The notes below the pieces were generated by a model. It worked only from the letters and a program-made list of their open reading frames with translations. It had not been told where the DNA came from and did not search any database. From CAZDIO01 sp964505555 (GTDB lineage Bacteria > Bdellovibrionota_C > UBA2361 > SZUA-149 > CAZDIO01), in assembly GCA_964505555.1 (NCBI GenBank), contig CAZDIO010000001.1, positions 1 to 5,067 of the forward strand: a DNA stretch of 5,067 nt, written 5' to 3'. The translations under genes and the position numbers were made by a program. Shown here piece after piece: positions 1 to 5,002 of the stretch (positions within the stretch are counted from its first letter, which is position 1; every line of letters starts with the position of its first letter).

Positions 1-262
1 ATATTTTTGGTTTAGGGAGTTTCTTTAGGTGGCGGAGCATTCCCAGTTCAACTAGTCCACCAACATGATCAAGATGCAGGTGACTGATGTAGACGTTTTC
101 GATACTAAAGAGTGAAAGATCAAGACACTGGAGGGCTCTTCCTGCTGTGGTGCCACAGTCTAGAAGGAGGGTCGTGTTTCGATAACGAAGAAGGTAATTT
201 GTTTCAAAGCCTTTTTTCGTAAAAGCATTTCCGGTGCCGATAGGAATAATTTCTAGCTTCAT
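1..262 (-). CDS. MBL-fold metallo-hydrolase, RNase Z-like subgroup (N-terminal part, cut by window edge)
   Basis: Reading the minus strand from the ATG at 262-260 gives 87 uninterrupted codons to the left edge. The protein opens with a beta-strand and an IGTGNAF turn (residues 8-14), then a TNYLL strand (21-25), a TTLLLDCG strand (30-37) and the metal-binding motif HLHLDH at 61-66 followed by VGG. This order is typical of metallo-beta-lactamase-fold hydrolases, and the G-T/S-G-x-A-F opening resembles the RNase Z / PhnP-like branch. H61, H63, D65 and H66 would bind the two metal ions. The start is well supported: an AGGA Shine-Dalgarno (plus-strand tcct, 269-272) lies 6 nt upstream. No signal peptide is seen, so it is probably cytoplasmic. 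The substrate cannot be told: the C-terminal histidines and any exosite arm lie outside the window. It is divergent from the rhodanese gene. It does not have the ETHE1/persulfide dioxygenase motif, so a sulfur link with the rhodanese is not supported. Confidence 0.88.
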   Translation of the reverse strand, partial: MKLEIIPIGTGNAFTKKGFETNYLLRYRNTTLLLDCGTTAGRALQCLDLSLFSIENVYISHLHLDHVGGLVELGMLRHLKKLPKPKI

Positions 263-391
263 AAACGTTCCTGCTAACGTTAGTTGAGGATTGTAGCTTA
301 GCATTTATTAGGAAATGGGAATACTGAAAGTTGAGTTTTTTTAGAGGAAAGTCTAAGAGTTCTAAAAAAAGATAGGGAAGGAAGTTAGCAA
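263..391. promoter_or_regulatory. Divergent intergenic region between MBL hydrolase and rhodanese genes
   Basis: These 129 bp must carry the promoters of both flanking genes. A perfect palindrome CTAACGTTAG (274-283) sits 12-21 nt upstream of the MBL start, and its core AACGTT (276-281) also occurs at 264-269 with a 12-nt period. On the plus strand, TTGAGG (284-289) with a 16-nt spacer to TATTAG (306-311) is a plausible but imperfect sigma-70 promoter for the rhodanese. An A-rich, purine-rich stretch leads into the rhodanese ribosome binding site, AAGGA at 378-382, 9 nt before the ATG. The promoter assignment is weak; the palindrome and the binding site are direct observations. Confidence 0.35.
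269..272 (-). promoter_or_regulatory. Ribosome binding site of the MBL hydrolase gene
   Basis: On the minus strand CAGGA is followed by a 6-nt spacer and then the ATG at 262-260. This fixes the start of the partial gene. The site lies next to the 10-bp palindrome at 274-283. Confidence 0.6.
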
Positions 392-724
392 ATGGATCTT
401 ATGGAACCCACGCTCTTAAAGAGCTACATCGATGAAAAGCGATCCCTTTGTCTTATTGATGTAAGACAACGAGAGGAGTTTGCATTAGTGAAGCTCAAAG
501 GTGCACACCTTTTTCCCCTCGATGAGTTAGAAGAGCGCTTAGAGGAGATTCGAGCGGTCATCTCTGCTGAGTATGAGGAAGTTGTTGTTTATTGTCGCTC
601 TGGGGGGCGAAGCGAGATGGCGATTCGTTGGTTTGAAACTCAAGGGATCACCGGATTAAAAAACTTGCGCGGTGGTATCAACGCCTATGCCACCGAAGCT
701 GATTCACGTTTAACGCCTTATTGA
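392..724 (+). CDS. Single-domain rhodanese (sulfurtransferase-like protein)
   Basis: This 110-residue protein is one complete rhodanese domain. Visible hallmarks are the N-terminal LIDVRQREEF segment (21-30, the usual D-V-R/E-x-x-E-F motif), GAHLFPL (37-43, the G-A-x-x-I/L-P motif), the active-site loop CRSGGRS with catalytic Cys68, and the closing LRGGINAY (92-99). The C-terminal tail (TEADSRLTPY) resembles the rhodanese domain fused to ThiF/MoeB/UBA4-type proteins, but no E1-like domain is present here. Such proteins carry persulfide sulfur on the Cys and pass it to cyanide, thiols or sulfur-carrier pathways; the natural acceptor is unknown. There is no signal peptide, so it should be cytosolic. 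The ATG at 392 is preferred over the one at 401 because AAGGA (378-382) is spaced 9 nt from it. Its stop lies 12 bp from the stop of the convergent kinase-like gene, leaving no room for a separate terminator. Confidence 0.93.
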   Translation: MDLMEPTLLKSYIDEKRSLCLIDVRQREEFALVKLKGAHLFPLDELEERLEEIRAVISAEYEEVVVYCRSGGRSEMAIRWFETQGITGLKNLRGGINAYATEADSRLTPY

Positions 725-736
725 ATGTTGGAGTTT

Positions 737-3433
737 TTAATTCCGCGCATGAGCTTCTTTGATAGCGCTCGTCAGAGTATCGATATCAAACGGTTTCGTA
801 ATCGTTGCCCAGTCAGAAAAGAGCTCTCTGATCTCATCAGTCTGTTCGACAATGAGTAACACAGAAGAGTGTGGGTTTTGGCGTTCTAGGTGATGAATTA
901 AATTCAACAACTGACGCGAAGGAGATTCGATATTCACAACGATCATGTGAAACGGTCGTTTCTCACTCGGCTTAAACTGCTCTTGGGAGAGATCGACGGT
1001 GGGATTAAAACCTGAACCCATAAAATCAATAGGTGCGTTCATCTCATCGAGAAGGAGAGGGGTTTGTTGAACGTGCACATCGTAGCCGAGGTGACGAAGC
1101 ATCGTATCGACCGTAGACAACGTATGTTCATCAGCACCAACGAGGAGCACATCGTTGGTGGTAATTCCCTCCTCGGTGAGGGCTTTACGGATGAAATGCT
1201 TTTGGCTCTTGTGTGGCCGAAGATGATGTTTTGTCTCTCCACGAGTCATCGGTAAATAGATCGTAATAAATGTGCCCTTACTGACGGTGCTCTGCACGGT
1301 GATGAAACCACCAAGCTTGGTGGTTTGTAATTGAAGAAGTGCGAGGGCCTGCTCCGTTTCACTGAAATCACGATTTGTCTGACGTGCGCGGTTATACTTC
1401 CCCGTCATCATATTTGCTGTAAGGCTCTGGCCACCATGGCGAATAATTATTCGTGCATACTGACCGGGGTGGGAGCCTGGAATAATATGTACCATCTCAC
1501 TTTCGATTGTTTCTTGTCCGATTGAAAAATAAATATCGCTCGTCTTTGTCATGAGGCTTTTTAAAAGAGAGAGGCAGTAGGCGTACATCTTTGTGACCTC
1601 ACTTTCTGGTACAGATATGATCAGGTCCCCATCTCCACTGTTTCCTGGTGCTGGCGGAAGGCTTTCGATTGAGGAGGTTTTCTCAGCATCGTTGATGAAG
1701 TGGATTTTTGTGGTTTGATACGGCATGAGCAGCTCTTGAAAGAAGCGAAGAAGGAGATCAAAAGACTGCGTAATGTTGACCCGCACAATGTCTTCAGCTT
1801 GAGCCGCCTGACGCTCTTCAAAATCTTTCAGCTCCGCACTGGCGCTTCGTGCAATATCGTCGATGTTTCTTACTGCAACGGAAAGCTCCATGCCCGCCTC
1901 TGTTTGTTGAAGGGGGTGCTCTCCTGAGGTGTTGAGCTTGCCAAGAACGCGATTGACAATAGAGATGTTTCCAACGACAGAGCTGAGTTGGTTTCTTAAG
2001 AGCTTTGATAGTTCGATGGCCTGGCTGCCAATAATCTCTAAGGTCGTGGGGGCGAGGAGGCGTAAGAGAAAATCGCGAAGATCTGGAATACGCCGAAAAA
2101 ACAACATTACCAAAGTATCGGTAGCGATCAGTTGCTGGCTTCGTGATTCGCGAAGTGAGGAACTGTGAATTCGGAGCGTGCACTCAAGATAGTGATATCC
2201 AATTGGAGAAGAGAATTGTTTTGAGAAGCCACTGGAGAGAAGGCGTTGAAAATCACGGCACCCCTGGGAGAGAAATGTTACCACATCATTTTGCCAAGGG
2301 TGCCCAACATCAAGAACGCTAATATGTTTTCCCACCAGTGAAGTGGCAGGAAGCTCAAGAATTCGTAACGCTTCATCATTGATAGAAACGATTGCTCCAC
2401 TCGTACTACAGGAGATTGCACCCAGGGGAAGTGCCTGAGTAAGTTTTACTAAGTTATGAGCACCCGTTAACTGTTCATAGAGTTCTTTTTCTTTGCCCTT
2501 GAGCTCCAAACGGATTGCTCGAGCATGTTCCTCTGCTTCGCGAACCTTTGCTGTTTGTTTCAGCACATTTGTTTGCACCGCACGGTATGCGGTGCGCACT
2601 TCTGAAAACATCGTTGATTTTTGATTGGTATAATGAAGTGAGTTTTCATCAGAGGCTGCGATCAGGGCTTTAGAAACATCATCAATACTGGTGGCCAGGA
2701 AGAGACCGATAATAATGGGTAACAACATGAGTCCACAGACGATAATACTTGAGGCTGGTTGATGTTGAAGAAAGAGCGAGATGGCGTTTCGAGGTAAGTT
2801 TCCTTGAGAGTAGAGAAGGGCTGCACCAAGGATAGAAAGGGAGAGAATCACTGTCAGTGCAATAACGTGTACATAGTAGACCCGACTACTAAAGCCGCTC
2901 GTTCGTCTTCCAAAGACCTGATTGAGCTGTTTAGAAAACAAAAGCAGGCCAAGAGCAAGGATCGCGACACTTTCAGTCAGCAGTGAGACGATAATACTTT
3001 CAACTTTGGGAACGAGTAATTCATTGCGGATAAAAACAAAGCCGAAACTTTTAATAGTCACGGTAATGAGGAGAAAAAGAAACCATAGTGAGGAGAGAAT
3101 GATAAAAGGGGGAACGGTTTTTCTTACCCGAGTTATTCCAGCAAGAGCGAGAGAGAAGATCATTATCCGCATCGAGGTAATTGGTTGAATTGGTGTGAGA
3201 AAAAAACCAGCAGCAAATACAAAAAAGGTCAGCAACGAGTAGCGATAGGGGAGAAATAGTGCACACGTGTAGAGAAGTGCAGCAGAGAGGCTACTGAGTA
3301 ACGCATAATGTTGTACCGAGCGATTTCCATAGAGAGAGAGGATCAGCGCAATTAAGGAAAGCAACCCACCTACAAAAAGAGGAAATAACGGCAACGACGA
3401 ATTATTTTCCCTTACGTTCTCAGGTTGCTCCAT
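737..3433 (-). CDS. Membrane-bound PAS hybrid histidine-kinase-like protein with degenerate catalytic sites (pseudokinase)
   Basis: An intact 898-residue frame with hybrid-kinase architecture. About eight hydrophobic segments (roughly 14-34, 41-62, 64-82, 87-100, 109-128, 145-167, 186-208, 226-248) place the sensor in the inner membrane. A charged coiled coil (about 278-325) leads to a PAS-like domain (about 326-450). The DHp-like helix ELSKLLRNQLSSVVGN (474-489) aligns with E-L-x-H-E-L-R-N-P-L but has Lys477 in place of the phosphorylated His. The ATPase-like region (about 608-730) keeps the ending KGTFITIYLP, but the N-box Asn position is Lys625, the G1 motif D-x-G-x-G reads H666-G-G-Q-S, and the G2 glycines are E692, E694 and A696. 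The C-terminal receiver-like domain (about 761-898) keeps K880-P-F but has G766/A767 for the acidic pair and Asn834 for the phospho-acceptor Asp. Family placement is firm; loss of activity is inferred. The ATG has no clear Shine-Dalgarno and an in-frame stop lies 13 codons upstream; a TTG at codon 14, with AGGGA 13 nt before it, is a possible alternative start. The gene appears to be transcribed alone. Confidence 0.88.
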   Translation of the reverse strand: MEQPENVRENNSSLPLFPLFVGGLLSLIALILSLYGNRSVQHYALLSSLSAALLYTCALFLPYRYSLLTFFVFAAGFFLTPIQPITSMRIMIFSLALAGITRVRKTVPPFIILSSLWFLFLLITVTIKSFGFVFIRNELLVPKVESIIVSLLTESVAILALGLLLFSKQLNQVFGRRTSGFSSRVYYVHVIALTVILSLSILGAALLYSQGNLPRNAISLFLQHQPASSIIVCGLMLLPIIIGLFLATSIDDVSKALIAASDENSLHYTNQKSTMFSEVRTAYRAVQTNVLKQTAKVREAEEHARAIRLELKGKEKELYEQLTGAHNLVKLTQALPLGAISCSTSGAIVSINDEALRILELPATSLVGKHISVLDVGHPWQNDVVTFLSQGCRDFQRLLSSGFSKQFSSPIGYHYLECTLRIHSSSLRESRSQQLIATDTLVMLFFRRIPDLRDFLLRLLAPTTLEIIGSQAIELSKLLRNQLSSVVGNISIVNRVLGKLNTSGEHPLQQTEAGMELSVAVRNIDDIARSASAELKDFEERQAAQAEDIVRVNITQSFDLLLRFFQELLMPYQTTKIHFINDAEKTSSIESLPPAPGNSGDGDLIISVPESEVTKMYAYCLSLLKSLMTKTSDIYFSIGQETIESEMVHIIPGSHPGQYARIIIRHGGQSLTANMMTGKYNRARQTNRDFSETEQALALLQLQTTKLGGFITVQSTVSKGTFITIYLPMTRGETKHHLRPHKSQKHFIRKALTEEGITTNDVLLVGADEHTLSTVDTMLRHLGYDVHVQQTPLLLDEMNAPIDFMGSGFNPTVDLSQEQFKPSEKRPFHMIVVNIESPSRQLLNLIHHLERQNPHSSVLLIVEQTDEIRELFSDWATITKPFDIDTLTSAIKEAHARN
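1305..1326. repeat. Perfect 22-bp palindrome inside the kinase-like gene
   Basis: The arm AAACCACCAAG (1305-1315) is followed without spacer by its exact reverse complement CTTGGTGGTTT (1316-1326). The two bases flanking it do not pair, so symmetry ends there. It lies in the coding sequence for residues 703-710 (QTTKLGGF) of the pseudokinase, in the stretch just before the last strands of the ATPase-like fold. Function unknown; it could be chance, a DNA-binding site or a cruciform-prone sequence. Confidence 0.6.
2575..2595. repeat. 8-bp inverted repeat with 5-nt loop inside the kinase-like gene
   Basis: GCACCGCA (2575-2582), loop CGGTA, TGCGGTGC (2588-2595). It falls in the codons of the coiled-coil linker between the membrane domain and PAS (about residues 280-287). 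It would form a GC-rich hairpin in mRNA. No T-run follows on either strand, so it is not a terminator. Confidence 0.45.
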
Positions 3434-3590
3434 AGAAGTTATTTTTGGCGATACGTTTCGGCGGTGATTTTACTTACTGTCTCAGCTCTGATCGGAATGT
3501 CATTGCTGATATTTAGAATCGAGAAAATGGGCTGAAGATTTAATTACTTATATAATTCTTGAGGGGGAGGGTGTCTGCTCAGGAATGCAG

Positions 3591-3627
3591 CGAAAATGTG
3601 TATAAAATATCCCTACACCCATTTTCG
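3591..3627. repeat. Bulged 12-bp inverted repeat (possible leader hairpin)
   Basis: CGAAAAT (3591-3597) pairs with ATTTTCG (3621-3627), and the inner GTGTA (3598-3602) pairs with TACAC (3614-3618). A 2-nt CC bulge interrupts the 3' side and an 11-nt AT-rich loop (3603-3613) remains. No T-run follows on either strand, so it is not an intrinsic terminator. It could be an RNA structure in a long leader, or part of a small RNA starting near 3563 if the TATAAT at 3551 is active. Confidence 0.4.
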
Positions 3628-3714
3628 TAACGATCTTATGAGGCAATCTAGAAGTTTATCCTACTTATATGTGGAGCTCATTTTAAAGTCGTGTCATCTA
3701 TTAAGTCACAGTAT

Positions 3715-3728
3715 ATGTCGACCGACAT
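3715..3728. promoter_or_regulatory. Interrupted palindrome, candidate operator
   Basis: ATGTCG-AC-CGACAT: perfect 6-bp arms around a 2-bp centre, about 85 bp upstream of the TTGACA box of the OmpA-like gene. The form suits a dimeric regulator, but no regulator is identified. Confidence 0.3.
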
Positions 3729-3744
3729 TTGGTGTATGCGTATG

Positions 3745-3772
3745 ATCGTAAGTAAGAGGAAACATTTACGAT
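3745..3772. repeat. 7-bp inverted repeat with 14-nt spacer
   Basis: ATCGTAA (3745-3751) and TTACGAT (3766-3772) are exact reverse complements. They lie between the palindrome at 3715 and the tandem repeats at 3787. They may be half-sites of an operator or a weak RNA hairpin; the evidence is symmetry alone. Confidence 0.25.
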
Positions 3773-3786
3773 TGTTTTAGTCGACG

Positions 3787-3810
3787 TTTAAGTTTCTGTT
3801 TTAGTTTCTG
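3787..3810 (+). promoter_or_regulatory. Tandem 12-bp direct repeats abutting the OmpA-gene -35 box (candidate activator site)
   Basis: TTTAAGTTTCTG (3787-3798) is followed at once by TTTTAGTTTCTG (3799-3810), identical at 11 of 12 positions. The second copy ends 2 bp before TTGACA. Direct repeats of about one helical turn immediately upstream of -35 are the usual layout for OmpR/PhoB-type response regulators, although those normally repeat every 10-11 bp. The regulator's identity is unknown. Confidence 0.4.
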
Positions 3811-3812
3811 CC

Positions 3813-3841
3813 TTGACAGGTGCGGTGTTTAAATTTAGTGA
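3813..3841 (+). promoter_or_regulatory. Putative sigma-70 promoter of the OmpA-like gene
   Basis: A perfect -35 hexamer TTGACA (3813-3818) lies about 95 bp before the start codon. The -10 is poorly matched: TTTAGT at 3834-3839 (15-bp spacer, 4 of 6) or TAGTGA at 3836-3841 (17-bp spacer, 2 of 6). A consensus -35 with a poor -10 or spacing suits a promoter that needs an activator, perhaps one bound at the adjacent tandem repeats. Confidence 0.4.
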
Positions 3842-3913
3842 CAAGGTGTGCGTCTTCCCGTGGCTGTTACGGTTTCGTTTAAGTAAGTAAATGAACATGA
3901 GGATAGTTTTATA

Positions 3914-4873
3914 ATGAAGAAAATAACTGCTCTCTTCTTAGTAATATTTTTGACTGCGTTTGTTGCTACGAATGTAGCCGTAAGTCAGGATTTATTGCCA
4001 CGAGATAACGGGATTGCTACCTACCACGAAGCTCCTGATTATCGTGAGTCAGAGTCTCATCCACTCCGAATACTTGCCTACGTAGTTCATCCGATCGGTT
4101 GGGTGCTTCGTGAGGGAATTTTTCGTCCGTGGAGTTACTTTACTTCTTCAACGAAGTTCACACGAAGTTTCTTTGGCTACCGTGATCCTTTTGATTACCG
4201 TGAGCCGTTGTGCTTCTCCGGAAGTGATGCCTCTCCTGATTGTCGAACTGTTCCGCCATTCTCGCAGACACTTGCAGGAACAACAGTTCATGGAAATGGG
4301 GGACCTGAGAGCGCTGAAGGATCAGTGACTACAGATCGTCAGGTATATATTCCCGATGTAAACTTTGAATTCAACAAAGCAACACTGAATGATTTAGGAC
4401 GTGGTCGAGTACGACAGATTAGCCAGCTCCTGAGCTCCGTTCCTAACCTCAAAGTAGTTGTTGAAGGGCATGCTGATTACAAAGGAACAGATGAATATAA
4501 TCAAAGCCTCGGCATGCGTCGTGCAGAAACGGTGATGAAGGAGCTTACTGAGCTTGGTATCGATCCCGCACGGATGAGTCCGATGAGCTATGGGGAAGGA
4601 AAGCCAGTTTTTACAGAAGAGGAAGATTGGGCTCGAGCAGTAAACCGCCGCGTTCAGTTCTCAGTTGGTGGTGAAGCAGCTGCGGCGGCACCAGCTCAGA
4701 CAAGTGAGGCAACTACTTCAGAAGAGGAGAACCTTGCTTCTCTCCCATTTGAAGATGTGCAGACAACTCTCGGACATGGTTCAGCAACAGAGCCAACCCA
4801 GGTTGCTTCTGCGAAAGTTATCCAACGTCTTGAAGATGTCGTTGGCCCTGAAGATACTATGAAGGGTCAATAG
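3914..4873 (+). CDS. OmpA-family cell-envelope protein with peptidoglycan-binding domain
   Basis: A 319-residue exported protein. Residues 1-25 form a classic Sec signal peptide (MKKIT start, hydrophobic core, probable cut after AVS or SQ at 24-25); there is no lipobox Cys, so it is not a lipoprotein. Residues 26-140 form a region with the hydrophobic stretch LRILAYVVHPIGWVL and aromatic segments, plus two cysteines (C100, C110) that could form a disulfide. It is too short and unlike an eight-strand OmpA barrel. The OmpA C-terminal-like domain spans about 143-251: FEFNKATL (151-158), VVVEGHAD (181-188), YNQSLGMRRAETV (195-207), and NRRVQFSV (244-251). Asp188 and Arg203 match the positions that bind meso-diaminopimelate in characterised homologues, so it should tether to the cell wall. 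A 68-residue Ala/Thr/Glu-rich tail follows the domain. The ATG is set by TGAGGA (3898-3903), 10 nt upstream. It is divergent from the kinase-like gene and followed by terminators. The exact role is unknown. Confidence 0.9.
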   Translation: MKKITALFLVIFLTAFVATNVAVSQDLLPRDNGIATYHEAPDYRESESHPLRILAYVVHPIGWVLREGIFRPWSYFTSSTKFTRSFFGYRDPFDYREPLCFSGSDASPDCRTVPPFSQTLAGTTVHGNGGPESAEGSVTTDRQVYIPDVNFEFNKATLNDLGRGRVRQISQLLSSVPNLKVVVEGHADYKGTDEYNQSLGMRRAETVMKELTELGIDPARMSPMSYGEGKPVFTEEEDWARAVNRRVQFSVGGEAAAAAPAQTSEATTSEEENLASLPFEDVQTTLGHGSATEPTQVASAKVIQRLEDVVGPEDTMKGQ

Positions 4874-4875
4874 GG

Positions 4876-4894
4876 AAGAGATCTTCTCTTTTTT
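4876..4894 (+). terminator. Short terminator-like hairpin right after the OmpA-like gene
   Basis: AAGAGA (4876-4881), loop TCT, TCTCTT (4885-4890), then TTTT. The 6-bp AT-rich stem starts 2 nt after the stop codon. Alone it would be weak; it lies just ahead of the stronger terminator. Confidence 0.4.
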
Positions 4895-4898
4895 CGTT

Positions 4899-4945
4899 CC
4901 GCGGAAATATAGTCTAAAAAACTATGCTTCCGCGGTTTTCTTTTT
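4899..4945 (+). terminator. Strong intrinsic terminator of the OmpA-like gene
   Basis: CCGCGGAA (4899-4906) pairs with TTCCGCGG (4928-4935). After a 2x2 internal loop, ATAGT (4909-4913) pairs with ACTAT (4921-4925) around a 7-nt A-rich loop. The stem is followed by TTTTCTTTTT (4936-4945). This has the full form of a Rho-independent terminator on the plus strand. No T-run exists for the other direction. Confidence 0.9.
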
Positions 4946-5002
4946 ACCCCGCTGATTCTTCTTCGCTTTTTTAAATTTACCGAGGCAAGCCTCCACTGTC
5001 GT

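Larger units (their letters stand above)
3434..3913. promoter_or_regulatory. 480-bp divergent regulatory region between kinase-like and OmpA-like genes
   Basis: No protein gene is evident here. The stretch holds, left to right: a lone perfect TATAAT (3551-3556, plus strand) without a recognisable -35 box; a purine-rich GAGGGGGAGGG run (3561-3571); a bulged 12-bp inverted repeat (3591-3627); a 14-bp interrupted palindrome (3715-3728); a 7-bp inverted repeat (3745-3772); tandem 12-bp repeats (3787-3810); and a perfect TTGACA (3813-3818) in front of the OmpA-like gene. On the minus strand I could not find a convincing promoter for the kinase-like gene. The length and density of symmetric elements suggest several regulator sites or a structured leader, which is inference. 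Confidence 0.45.

Noticed and set aside
497..514. AAAGGTG-CA-CACCTTT followed by TT, resembling a terminator
   Set aside because: It lies in the middle of the rhodanese coding sequence and encodes the conserved GAHLF segment; the stem is short, so it is probably coincidental.
1..724. MBL hydrolase plus rhodanese as a persulfide/sulfide-oxidation module
   Set aside because: The MBL motif and opening resemble the RNase Z-like branch rather than persulfide dioxygenase, and the genes are divergent, not co-transcribed as a fused or operonic pair.
1064..1255. Short antisense open frame within the kinase-like gene (and similar ones at 1331-1525, 1700-1927, 1929-2168, 2804-2986, 2922-3188)
   Set aside because: All are shadows opposite the 898-codon gene, with no recognisable protein features.
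1818..2183. 121-codon open frame on the minus strand inside the kinase-like gene
   Set aside because: It lies in another frame of a clearly coding region, has an Arg/His/Pro-rich composition without domain features, and no convincing ribosome binding site.
3551..3556. Perfect TATAAT as a stand-alone promoter
   Set aside because: No -35 with reasonable match exists at 15-19 bp upstream and there is no extended -10 TG; AT-rich intergenic DNA yields such hits by chance. Kept only as part of the intergenic note.
3787..3810. CRISPR-like repeat
   Set aside because: Only two 12-bp copies with no spacer between them, no leader and no cas genes.
4982..4993. GAGGC-AA-GCCTC small hairpin, possible terminator for a gene beyond the right edge
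   Set aside because: Only 5 bp with a 2-nt loop, and no T-run follows on either strand.
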